Source: CAZMOK01 sp964567785
GTDB taxonomy: Bacteria > Bacteroidota > Bacteroidia > Bacteroidales > JAGOPY01
Assembly: GCA_964567785.1 (NCBI GenBank)
Contig: CAZMOK010000007.1
Span: 8,974-72,973 of the forward strand
Length of the DNA stretch: 64,000 nucleotides
Reading direction: 5' to 3'
A program made the translations under genes and the position numbers. Shown here in pieces: positions 23,821 through 30,617 of this stretch; the first letter of the stretch is position 1, and every line of letters starts with the position of its first letter. Below the pieces are notes generated by a model, which did no database searches, was not told where the DNA came from, and saw nothing but the letters and a program-made list of their open reading frames with translations.

Positions 23821-24444
23821 ATGAGATCCATGAAATTGAAATACGTAATCAGTGCAGCCATATTGATCCTGTTGGGTTTCATTCTCGTTATACTGCCCGA
23901 CAGGTCAGAATCTGATGACCTGGAACCTGAGATCCTCCTGCAGGAGATCATTGATCCCGGTAGGTTCCTGACCACCGACATGATTGCAGAAAGGCTGGTA
24001 AATGAAGACCCTTCACTCTTCCTCGTTGATGTCAGGTCCATATACGACTATCAAGAGTTCACACTGCCTGGTGCTTTTAACATCCCGCTTAAAGAGATTC
24101 TCATGGATCAATGGCAGGAATATTTGTCGCAATACGGAAAAGATGTTGTTTTCTTTTCGAATGGATCCATTAAGGCCGACAAAGCCTGGATCCTTTCGAG
24201 AAGGCAGGGCCATAAAGATATCTTTGTTATGAAGGGCGGACTTAATGAATGGTTCAGGACAGTGATGAACCCTGTGCCACCTCCCCAGACTGCCCCTAAG
24301 GAAGCCTTTGAACTCTATTCTTTCAGAAGGGGCGCTGCACAATTTTTTACTGGGGGCAATACTATTGAGCCTCCGGAAGTGGAAGCAGAGAAGGTAACCG
24401 TAAGCAGGAAAAAGAAAAAAACCGTTGTTGAAGGAGGGTGCTAG
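23821..24444 (+). CDS. Membrane-anchored rhodanese-fold protein with single C-terminal cysteine (paralog 1)
   Basis: A 207-residue protein: N-terminal membrane segment (about 8-25), linker, rhodanese-like domain (about 50-150, with LFLVDVRSIYDYQEFTLPGA and the C-terminal GGLNEWF), then a proline-rich linker and a basic tail. The catalytic loop is FFSNGSIKAD, so the usual cysteine is lost (Ser/Asn). The only cysteine in the whole protein is its last residue, in the tail RKKKKTVVEGGC, which paralog 2 repeats exactly. This suggests sulfur is carried on a flexible tail instead of the active-site loop, as with the C-terminal GGCGG arm of SoxY (inference). It lies 2 nt after the YeeE pair. The tail codons GAAGGAGGG also serve as ribosome site for the next gene. 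Confidence 0.85.
   Translation: MRSMKLKYVISAAILILLGFILVILPDRSESDDLEPEILLQEIIDPGRFLTTDMIAERLVNEDPSLFLVDVRSIYDYQEFTLPGAFNIPLKEILMDQWQEYLSQYGKDVVFFSNGSIKADKAWILSRRQGHKDIFVMKGGLNEWFRTVMNPVPPPQTAPKEAFELYSFRRGAAQFFTGGNTIEPPEVEAEKVTVSRKKKKTVVEGGC
24406..24444 (+). repeat. Tail repeat, copy 1 (RKKKKTVVEGGC + stop)
   Basis: Twelve codons plus stop, identical at protein level to 25053-25091 and almost identical in DNA (changes in the Arg codon, one Lys codon, one Gly codon and the stop). Confidence 0.9.
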
Positions 24445-24446
24445 AT

Positions 24447-25091
24447 ATGGAAAAAAAAGGTAAGAGAACACTGAACTCAGTTATTGCCTTCATAATGATC
24501 ATTGTGATCCTTGTGGCAGGCTATATATTGATCGTACCTTCCGACATTGATTACCAGCTCAGCACCGAGGAGATGCTTGAGAAGGCAGCCATGTCGGATT
24601 ACCAGGTTTACCCCGAAGATGTAGCTTATTTTGCAGATACAGAAGATGAAGGTTTTTTCCTGGTGGATGTGAGGGACCCTCACTCCTACCAGACCGCCCA
24701 TATAGGCAATGCTGTCAATATCCCGGTCCATGATCTGCTGGAATACGAAAACAGGCAACTCTTCGATAAACTTGCTGAAGATTCCTTGGAAGTTATCCTT
24801 TATGGTAAAGACCAGTTGGAAGCCAACGGAGGCTGGATGCTGCTCCGACAGCTCGGATACAGTAATGTAAAAGTTATGCTGGGTGGTTACGATTACTACT
24901 CAACCAGTTCCCTCAATCTCTACGACCTTCCTGAAATACCTGAATATATGGTAGAAGAGCCCATGTTTGATTTTGCAGGTACCATGGAAGAGATGAGTGG
25001 GGGTGATTTTGAAGTAACTCCGGCTGATCAGCCTGAAATGGTCGTACCCATCCGAAAGAAGAAAAAAACCGTTGTTGAAGGGGGGTGCTGA
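24447..25091 (+). CDS. Membrane-anchored rhodanese-fold protein with single C-terminal cysteine (paralog 2)
   Basis: A 214-residue protein built like its upstream neighbour: N-terminal membrane segment (about 11-30), rhodanese-like domain (about 70-160: FFLVDVRDPHSYQTAHIGNAVNIP, LGGYDYY) and a basic tail. The loop where the catalytic cysteine belongs reads LYGKDQLEANGG, again without cysteine. The only cysteine is the final residue of the tail RKKKKTVVEGGC. Outside the tail the two paralogs differ widely, so the tail is under constraint or was copied. ATG 24447 is chosen over GTG 24438 because AAGGAGGG stands 8 nt before it. The gene ends 2 nt from the convergent CRP-like gene. Function is not known from the family. 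Confidence 0.85.
   Translation: MEKKGKRTLNSVIAFIMIIVILVAGYILIVPSDIDYQLSTEEMLEKAAMSDYQVYPEDVAYFADTEDEGFFLVDVRDPHSYQTAHIGNAVNIPVHDLLEYENRQLFDKLAEDSLEVILYGKDQLEANGGWMLLRQLGYSNVKVMLGGYDYYSTSSLNLYDLPEIPEYMVEEPMFDFAGTMEEMSGGDFEVTPADQPEMVVPIRKKKKTVVEGGC
25053..25091 (+). repeat. Tail repeat, copy 2 (RKKKKTVVEGGC + stop)
   Basis: Second copy of the tail. Here Gly-Gly is GGGGGG, not GGAGGG, and no same-strand gene follows, so the tail cannot be explained as a ribosome-binding site for a downstream gene. Confidence 0.9.
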
Positions 25092-25093
25092 TA

Positions 25094-25777
25094 TTATCCG
25101 TTACGGCTGATATTGATCAGCCTTTCGTAATCCAGTATCCCGATGTCCTTCGCATCTATCCTGATCACACCAATATCAGATAATTCTTTCAATGCACGCG
25201 TTACACTTTCCCTTGTAACGCCGATCCATGCAGCCAGGTCGTTGCGGGTCAGTATAAAATCGAATTCCTTTTTCCTGTGGATCTCATCTGCAAAAAAGAG
25301 TATCGCATCTGCAAGGCGACCGTTAACTTGCTTTTGGGATAGGTTTACGAACCTCTCGAAATAAGAAAGCTCATCCTGACACAGGTATATGATTATTTCA
25401 TAGGAAAATTCGGGGTTCCTCTTCAGTAATTGCCTGAAAGAGAAATTGTCAATGTAACAAACCCTCGAATCCATAAGTGCTGATGCTGAATACCGGTGTA
25501 TCTTCTGCGACAGTATGGTTTGAAGTCCTATATATGAACCGGGAGCAATAATTTTCAAGATCTGGTCTTTTCCACTCGGACCGGTCATGTGTATTTTTGC
25601 CAGTCCTGATTTGATATAGGCTATGTGCGACGACAACTTGCCCTGATGAATTATGCTATCTCCCTTTTTCAGGGTGACCTCAGCACAATTCTCATTCAAA
25701 AATTCCAGCTCTTTATTGCCAAGGGTTTCTACAGCCCTTGATTTTATAGAACAATTCTTACATTCCTGCTTTTTCAC
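25094..25777 (-). CDS. CRP-family transcriptional regulator of the sulfur/redox island
   Basis: A 227-residue CRP/FNR-family regulator: sensor domain about 20-130, dimer helix about 125-155, winged HTH about 175-220. The recognition helix VTRESVTRALKEL has Arg189, Glu190 and Arg194 spaced like Arg180, Glu181 and Arg185 of E. coli CRP, which read TGTGA. A perfect TGTGA-N6-TCACA site stands 23 nt upstream of its own start. Cysteines at 6, 9 (ECKNC), 31, 107 and 133 could hold a cluster or sense sulfane sulfur, but the FNR spacing is not exact. GTG at 25777 is preferred over TTG at 25780. It converges with the tail-cysteine protein gene with 2 nt between stops. Confidence 0.88.
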   Translation of the reverse strand: MKKQECKNCSIKSRAVETLGNKELEFLNENCAEVTLKKGDSIIHQGKLSSHIAYIKSGLAKIHMTGPSGKDQILKIIAPGSYIGLQTILSQKIHRYSASALMDSRVCYIDNFSFRQLLKRNPEFSYEIIIYLCQDELSYFERFVNLSQKQVNGRLADAILFFADEIHRKKEFDFILTRNDLAAWIGVTRESVTRALKELSDIGVIRIDAKDIGILDYERLINISRNG

Positions 25778-25799
25778 CAACTAATTACTTTATAGTTAT

Positions 25800-25825
25800 T
25801 GTGACATAAATCACACACAAATATA
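25800..25825 (-). promoter_or_regulatory. -7 box plus CRP-type operator of the regulator gene
   Basis: On the minus strand, TATATTTG (25825-25818) matches TAnnTTTG. After 2 nt follows the palindrome TGTGATTTATGTCACA (25815-25800), perfect in its five-base half-sites. The geometry equals that at 2872-2896 and 18880-18906. It indicates self-repression or self-tuning. Confidence 0.7.
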
Positions 25826-25955
25826 TTAATTATCACAGTCATGAGGGATGCATATCACGCCTTTTTGTATTAAATATCACTTATTTATATGTAGAATTAT
25901 ATATGTATAATCGTAATTTTATATTGTAGTTATAAATACTTAAAAGCATTCGGAT

Positions 25956-26177
25956 ATGAGACATACACTGGCAAACTTTGCAATACTTTTTGGCTTTATC
26001 GGCTTTTTGGGATATATTTTCCTTATTATCGCCGGTTTTTTGGGTTGCTGTGCCGGAATTACAACGCTTTTTTATCACAAGATGGTTATGTTCATTCTGA
26101 TAGCAGCAGTGGTTATTTTCGGTATCTGTATGTATAATAATTGTTGCAGTGTAATAAGAAAAAAGAACGCTAAATAA
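25956..26177 (+). CDS. Small two-helix membrane protein with two Cys-Cys pairs
   Basis: A 73-residue protein with two predicted membrane helices (about 8-30 and 43-60). Cysteine pairs stand at 31-32 (LGCCAG) and 63-64 (NNCCS). It ends KKNAK. I do not recognise the family. Its own strong terminator (26211-26244) and its place between the regulator and tatC support a real gene. Adjacent membrane cysteines are found in metal carriers such as MerT and in thiol relays, so a role in moving a soft metal or sulfur is conceivable, without direct evidence. Confidence 0.6.
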   Translation: MRHTLANFAILFGFIGFLGYIFLIIAGFLGCCAGITTLFYHKMVMFILIAAVVIFGICMYNNCCSVIRKKNAK

Positions 26178-26210
26178 CTACTCAGCCACTTAATAATTCT
26201 ACATAAGTTG

Positions 26211-26244
26211 CATCCATATGCCTGATGGCGTATGGATGTTTTTT
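26211..26244 (+). terminator. Intrinsic terminator after the small membrane protein
   Basis: A 12-bp stem (26211-26222 with 26227-26238, one G-U pair), loop TGAT, followed by six T. Confidence 0.9.
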
Positions 26245-26351
26245 ATTCCAAAGAACTCATTTACAATCTAAAAATAACACTCAAATATGATATAGCCAAT
26301 ATATAGCTCTTCAAAATCATTATAAATAAGCATGTGGAACACTCTATTTAC

Positions 26352-26359
26352 TATTTTTG
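26352..26359 (+). promoter_or_regulatory. -7 promoter box of tatC, implying a leaderless mRNA
   Basis: TATTTTTG matches TAnnTTTG exactly and ends 6 nt before the tatC ATG at 26366. No ribosome-binding sequence is present between. Confidence 0.55.
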
Positions 26360-26365
26360 TTTTTC

Positions 26366-27217
26366 ATGGCAGAAACGGTTTCAAGCAAGAAAAGGAAAGA
26401 GGGTGGCAAGAAGGATGAAAAGGAGATGTCATTCTGGGAGCACCTTGAAGAGTTGCGCTGGCATTTGGTGAGATCCATTGCGGCAGTGCTTGTTATTGCC
26501 GTGATTGCCTTTCTCAACCGGCACCTGGTCTTCGACCAGATAATACTGGCACCTAAAGATTCAGAATTTATTACCAATAGACTGCTTTGCAGGCTTTCCG
26601 AAATACTCAATGTAAAAGCCCTTTGCCTCGACAATCTCTCACTGAGCATAATCAACATCCGGATGTCGGGGCAGTTCCTCACGCACATGTACGTTTCCAT
26701 TATTTCGGGAGTCGTGCTTGCATTCCCGTACATAATATACGAGATATGGAGATTTGTACAGCCGGCGCTCTATGCAAAGGAAAAAAAACACTCAAGGGGC
26801 GCTGTCATTGTTAGCAGCCTGTTGTTCCTGGTCGGCGTTTTTTTCAGTTATTTTCTTATAGTTCCTCTTACGCTGCACTTTCTTGGCACCTACCAGGTAA
26901 GCGGTAACGTTGAGAACACGATCTCCCTGAGCTCATACATAAGCACTGTTGTGTCTGTGACATTCGCCGTAGGAATTGTTTTCGAGCTTCCGATACTGGT
27001 GTATTTCCTTACCAGGGTTGGTTTGCTCACTCCCGGCTTTATGAAGAAGAACAGGAAATATATGATCGTCATTCTCCTCCTGCTCTCGGCCATAATTACC
27101 CCGCCCGATGTCTTCAGCCAGATCATGGTGGTTATACCCCTGATGGGGCTCTACGAGCTGAGTATTTCCATATCAAAAAGGGTATTCAGAAAGAGAACAA
27201 TGGAACTTGCAGGGTAA
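26366..27217 (+). CDS. tatC: Sec-independent protein translocase TatC
   Basis: A 283-residue six-helix membrane protein, the receptor of the twin-arginine export system, which moves folded cofactor-loaded proteins. The signature SFWEHLEELRWHL starts at residue 22 after a lysine-rich leader, and FPYIIYEIWRFVQPALY is the second family motif. A loop of about 30 residues between helix 1 and the FLTHM segment is longer than in E. coli. The ATG at 26366 is preferred over the TTG at 26357, which lies in the -7 box. The Tat substrate encoded at 18951 and the glycosylasparaginase at 55215 both carry RR motifs. No tatA gene is seen in the window. Confidence 0.93.
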   Translation: MAETVSSKKRKEGGKKDEKEMSFWEHLEELRWHLVRSIAAVLVIAVIAFLNRHLVFDQIILAPKDSEFITNRLLCRLSEILNVKALCLDNLSLSIINIRMSGQFLTHMYVSIISGVVLAFPYIIYEIWRFVQPALYAKEKKHSRGAVIVSSLLFLVGVFFSYFLIVPLTLHFLGTYQVSGNVENTISLSSYISTVVSVTFAVGIVFELPILVYFLTRVGLLTPGFMKKNRKYMIVILLLLSAIITPPDVFSQIMVVIPLMGLYELSISISKRVFRKRTMELAG

Positions 27218-27221
27218 GATA

Positions 27222-28001
27222 TCAACCGACTTTTTCCAGGAACCGGCTTGTAATTTCAAAAAACTCATCGGGCTCATCAGCATGCACCCAATGGGTCCCG
27301 TTATCTATCTTAGCTATTTTCGCATCGGGAAAATTCTTGCGTATAGGTGCAATATCCTCGTCGAGAATATAATCTGACTGTCCTCCCCTTATGAAAAGCG
27401 CCGGGTTATCAAACCTTGTTGAATAGAAAACCCCATCGTACATTGACTCAAGGTTCTCCCTTATCGCCTTCAGGTTCAAACGCCAGTCGAGCCTGTCCTT
27501 TTCTTTCCAATGCAGGTTTTTCAGGAGAAATTGCCTTATCCTGAGGTCCTTGATGCTCCCCTTCAACTGCTCCTCAACGTCGCTCCTGTTCTCCGCATTA
27601 TCAAAATCGACAGAAAGCATGGCATCTATCAATGATCTGTGATATCCGAAACGCATATAGGTCCTCAGGCTTGTGTCAACAACGACCAGGGCCTTTACAA
27701 CTTCGGGATTTTCAAGGGTATATCGCATGGCAACTTTTCCACCCATCGAGTGGCCCATTATGACAGGCGATCTGAGGTCATGTTCATCTATGAACTCACC
27801 AAGGTCATCCACCATTGCGTAATAATTAAAGGTATTGTGATGCGGGCTGTGACCGTGGTTTCTCTGGTCAGGGATATATACTTCGTAGCCTTTGTCAGCC
27901 ATCCGCCTGCCATAGGTTACCCAGTTATCAGATATTCCCAGCACTCCGTGCAGGATGATCAAAGGCTTACCCTCTCCGTATTTTCTGTAAAAAAGATCCA
28001 T
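27222..28001 (-). CDS. Alpha/beta-hydrolase (YbfF-like esterase)
   Basis: A 259-residue soluble hydrolase of the alpha/beta fold. The nucleophile is Ser85 in GHSMGG, the oxyanion region is ILHGVLG (16-22), and the catalytic His lies in GTHWVHAD near residue 240; an acid in the ILDEDIAPI region is likely. It resembles YbfF-type esterases that act on acyl-thioesters or simple esters. It is 26 nt downstream of the VUT transporter and converges on tatC with 4 nt between stops. The natural substrate is unknown. Confidence 0.82.
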   Translation of the reverse strand: MDLFYRKYGEGKPLIILHGVLGISDNWVTYGRRMADKGYEVYIPDQRNHGHSPHHNTFNYYAMVDDLGEFIDEHDLRSPVIMGHSMGGKVAMRYTLENPEVVKALVVVDTSLRTYMRFGYHRSLIDAMLSVDFDNAENRSDVEEQLKGSIKDLRIRQFLLKNLHWKEKDRLDWRLNLKAIRENLESMYDGVFYSTRFDNPALFIRGGQSDYILDEDIAPIRKNFPDAKIAKIDNGTHWVHADEPDEFFEITSRFLEKVG

Positions 28002-28027
28002 AAAAGCCTGATTTATTGTTTAATCTA

Positions 28028-28729
28028 TTATTTTATCCTGTCAAGGTTTAGCTCCGCACCATACCCTTCAAGGTTGAAGTATTTCCTGAAGAAATAGAGA
28101 AACAGATATATAACCGGGGTATCAAGCAGGGCAAACATTACTTTGAACAGGAAACCGTTCCATAACAATCCGAAAAAGAGGTTCCATTCCAGGGCGCCAA
28201 AGGAGCAAAGTAAAAAAAGGACCGTAAAAGTATCGATGAACTGGGAAGCAAAGGTAGAAGCATTGTTCCTGAACCAGAGATGCTTTCCCTTTGTAACCCT
28301 CTTCCAGAAATGAAAGATCTGCACATCGAAGAACTGCGCTATAAGGTAAGCGGCCATTGATGCAGCTACGGCAATAAAAGTGAACCCGAACACATGCCTG
28401 AATTCTTCATCGCTAACAGGGGACCAGTCGGTAGCAGGGGCAATGTTCGAGATTATTACGATCGACAGCATGAAAACACTTGCAAACAGCCCTGCGAGGA
28501 CAACTTTGTTGGCCCTTTTCCTGCCATAAACTTCTGAAATAATATCCGTAACCAGGAAAGTGACAGGGTAAGGGATTAAACCCACTGATAGCCTGAACTC
28601 ATAAATGCCGAAAGGGTCCCAGCTGAAAAATTTCTGGAAGATCAGGTTAGCGGTGACCAGGGCAGCTACAAACAACCCTGCCAGCACCAGGAATATAGTT
28701 TCTGCTTGTTTTCTTTTGTCGGGGTTCAT
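28028..28729 (-). CDS. VUT-family queuosine precursor transporter (YhhQ-like)
   Basis: A 233-residue membrane protein with about six helices. The family marks are an N-terminal helix with AALVTANLI, the VTFLVTDIISEVYGRKRAN segment, and a FASQFIDTF motif late in the protein. YhhQ brings in 7-cyano- or 7-aminomethyl-7-deazaguanine for queuosine synthesis. It overlaps the end of pdxJ by one nucleotide (TGATG), so the two are translationally coupled. With queA at 6141, it indicates use of salvaged queuosine precursors. Confidence 0.82.
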   Translation of the reverse strand: MNPDKRKQAETIFLVLAGLFVAALVTANLIFQKFFSWDPFGIYEFRLSVGLIPYPVTFLVTDIISEVYGRKRANKVVLAGLFASVFMLSIVIISNIAPATDWSPVSDEEFRHVFGFTFIAVAASMAAYLIAQFFDVQIFHFWKRVTKGKHLWFRNNASTFASQFIDTFTVLFLLCSFGALEWNLFFGLLWNGFLFKVMFALLDTPVIYLFLYFFRKYFNLEGYGAELNLDRIK

Positions 28730-29445
28730 CAGGTCATCAGTTCTCTCCTGTATAGTTGAACAGTGTTTTCAAGGCCATAATACAGTGCATCGCTTATAAG
28801 TGCGTGTCCTATGGAAACTTCAAGTAGACCCGGTATTTTTTTAGTGAAAAAACCAAGATTATGAAGGTTCAGGTCGTGGCCGGCGTTAAGCCCCAGGCCA
28901 GCATCCATGGCCAGTTTCGCTGCTTCAACGAATGGGCTGATGGCTTTTTCACGGTTACTTTTATAACCGGCTGCATAACTTTCTGTATACAACTCCAACC
29001 TGTCGGTGCCGGTTTCCGGTGCATGTTTTATCATCTCAGCATCGGGATCAATGAACAGGGAAGTTCGTATCCCCTTGTCCTGAAATGTTTTTATGACATC
29101 CCTGAGGAAATCCCTGTAATTGATCGTGTTCCAGCCATGATCAGAGGTCAGTTGGCCCGGGTCGTCGGGTACCAGCGTAACCTGTTCGGGGACTACTTCA
29201 AGAACCAGGCTGATGAAACCGTCTGTGGGGTTTCCTTCAATATTGAATTCTGTTTTCACAACCGGCCTTAATTCCCGCACATCTTTATATCGGATATGGC
29301 GTTCATCAGGCCGGGGATGTACAGTGATACCTTCGGCACCGTATTCCTGGCATTTTATTGCAGCCTTTATTACATCAGGGATATTTCCACCCCTGGCATT
29401 CCTCAAAGTTGCTATTTTATTAATGTTTACGCTCAGCCTTGTCAT
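28729..29445 (-). CDS. pdxJ: Pyridoxine 5'-phosphate synthase
   Basis: A 238-residue TIM-barrel enzyme that condenses 1-deoxy-D-xylulose 5-phosphate and 3-amino-2-oxopropyl phosphate into pyridoxine 5'-phosphate in vitamin B6 synthesis. Family motifs are LSVNINKIATLRNARGG, GITVHPRPDERHI, FNIEGNP, VTLVPD, FIDPD and LNAGHDLNLHNL. The start MTRLSVNI is normal for the family. A TAnnTTTG box on the minus strand ends 18 nt before the ATG. It is the first gene of a pdxJ-VUT-hydrolase unit. Confidence 0.95.
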   Translation of the reverse strand: MTRLSVNINKIATLRNARGGNIPDVIKAAIKCQEYGAEGITVHPRPDERHIRYKDVRELRPVVKTEFNIEGNPTDGFISLVLEVVPEQVTLVPDDPGQLTSDHGWNTINYRDFLRDVIKTFQDKGIRTSLFIDPDAEMIKHAPETGTDRLELYTESYAAGYKSNREKAISPFVEAAKLAMDAGLGLNAGHDLNLHNLGFFTKKIPGLLEVSIGHALISDALYYGLENTVQLYRRELMT

Positions 29446-29463
29446 TTGTGATAAATTGATCTA

Positions 29464-29471
29464 CAAAACTA
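29464..29471 (-). promoter_or_regulatory. -7 promoter box of the pdxJ unit
   Basis: On the minus strand TAGTTTTG (29471-29464) matches TAnnTTTG and lies 18 nt before the pdxJ start codon, giving a leader of about 12 nt. Confidence 0.5.
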
Positions 29472-29573
29472 ACAATTTAGACTATGAAGAACACATATTA
29501 AAGAAATACAGGCTTTACCCGTAGCCTCTGAGCCTATTTTTATATTTTAGGTGCTCATTAAAGAATAACAACA

Positions 29574-30026
29574 ATGAGAGCAGTTATACAAAGGGTAAAG
29601 CAAGCAGAAGTGAAGGTCGACGGCAAGGCTACAGGCATTATAGCCGAGGGGATACTGATCCTTCTGGGAATCGTGGATGAAGACAATGAAGAGGACATTG
29701 AATGGCTGGCAGGAAAGATATCGAAGCTCAGGATATTCGATGATGCAGAAGGTGTAATGAACCTCTCAGTAAATGATGTGGGGGGAGAGATACTCGTTGT
29801 GAGCCAGTTTACCCTTCACGCAAGCACTAAAAAAGGTAACCGGCCTTCATACATTAAAGCCGCAGCACCGGAAAAAGCCATACCACTGTATGGATCGTTC
29901 AAGGAAAAGATCTCCCAATTCACGGGAAAAAAAGCTGAATCGGGTGAATTTGGCGCCAGAATGGATGTCAGCCTGGTCAACAGTGGCCCTGTAACAATTA
30001 TCATCGATACTAAAAACCGTGAATGA
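29574..30026 (+). CDS. dtd: D-aminoacyl-tRNA deacylase
   Basis: A 150-residue cytoplasmic enzyme that removes D-amino acids (and glycine from tRNA-Ala) from mischarged tRNAs. The two family motifs are SQFTLH (77-82) and NSGPVT (136-141), which form the active site across the dimer. The N-terminus MRAVIQRVKQAEVKVDG is typical. The length equals the family norm. It stands alone between divergent pdxJ and a convergent small gene. Confidence 0.95.
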   Translation: MRAVIQRVKQAEVKVDGKATGIIAEGILILLGIVDEDNEEDIEWLAGKISKLRIFDDAEGVMNLSVNDVGGEILVVSQFTLHASTKKGNRPSYIKAAAPEKAIPLYGSFKEKISQFTGKKAESGEFGARMDVSLVNSGPVTIIIDTKNRE

Positions 30027-30098
30027 CATACCGGCAGGATCTATATCCTGAAGCTCAGACTTGAAATTCTTTTTCAGCCAGGCGGTTTCATGGTCCAT

Positions 30099-30127
30099 AA
30101 AAAAACCCCCCACCGCTAAGTGGGAGG
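30099..30127 (-). terminator. Intrinsic terminator of the cysteine-rich protein gene
   Basis: On the minus strand CCTCCCAC pairs with GTGGGGGG (one G-U) around a TTAGCG loop and is followed by seven T. It lies about 30 nt beyond the stop codon at 30158. Confidence 0.85.
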
Positions 30128-30157
30128 CCAAAAACCAAATTAATTAATTGAAAAAAA

Positions 30158-30463
30158 TTACTTTTTATCAGGGCATTCTTTTGAACAGTCTTTTGCACAG
30201 TCTCCTTTTGAGGCCATGGCAGTGGATGCTTTGTCACCGCATTTCGATGCCTTAGCGCAACATCCTTTGTCAGAAGCCTTAGAAGCACTAGCACAAGCTT
30301 TTTCTTCCTTAACTTCTGCCTTCTTCTTGTCACCATCCTTGGCCGGATCCTTGTCAAGTTCAACAATTTCTACTCCTGTTGTGGCTGCTGAGACATTATC
30401 AACAGTAACAGCGCCGAAGAGAATGAATGTGAAAAAGCCAAGTGCGAGAACTACTTTTTTCAT
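30158..30463 (-). CDS. Small exported lysine- and cysteine-rich protein
   Basis: A 101-residue protein with a signal peptide (1-26, ending VSA). The mature part is highly charged (Lys/Asp/Glu) and carries seven cysteines in its second half, spaced as AC, GCC, KC, DC, DC and EC, within Ala/Ser/Lys-rich sequence. I do not recognise a family. The composition suggests a metal-binding or metallothionein-like periplasmic protein, or a thiol buffer. It has its own terminator and lies divergent to the RprX-like kinase gene, which may control it (inference from position only). Confidence 0.72.
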   Translation of the reverse strand: MKKVVLALGFFTFILFGAVTVDNVSAATTGVEIVELDKDPAKDGDKKKAEVKEEKACASASKASDKGCCAKASKCGDKASTAMASKGDCAKDCSKECPDKK

Positions 30464-30604
30464 ACTTTTGAATTTTAGAGATTGTTAATTAGATCTTTAA
30501 GTTGACATGACAAATGTAATGCGTCATCCTCCCCCTTCCTGTTAATCGCTTGTTAAAAACTGTTAACGAAACGTTAATATAATAATGCTCTGATTCACAA
30601 GGGC

Positions 30605-30612
30605 TAAATTTG
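30605..30612 (+). promoter_or_regulatory. -7 promoter box of the sensor kinase gene, implying a leaderless mRNA
   Basis: TAAATTTG matches TAnnTTTG exactly and ends 5 nt before the ATG at 30618. The same 5-nt spacing is seen before mobA. Confidence 0.55.
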
Positions 30613-30617
30613 TCTTG

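Noticed and set aside
24431..24444. Possible selenocysteine or stop read-through after the terminal Cys codon
   Set aside because: The two stops differ (TAG and TGA), no stem-loop of SECIS type was seen after either, and the frame after the first stop runs into the next gene's start region.
25053..25091. The idea that the VVEGGC tail is only a by-product of a ribosome-binding site
   Set aside because: This works for the first copy, but in the second copy no same-strand gene follows and the purine run is changed synonymously while the protein stays identical.
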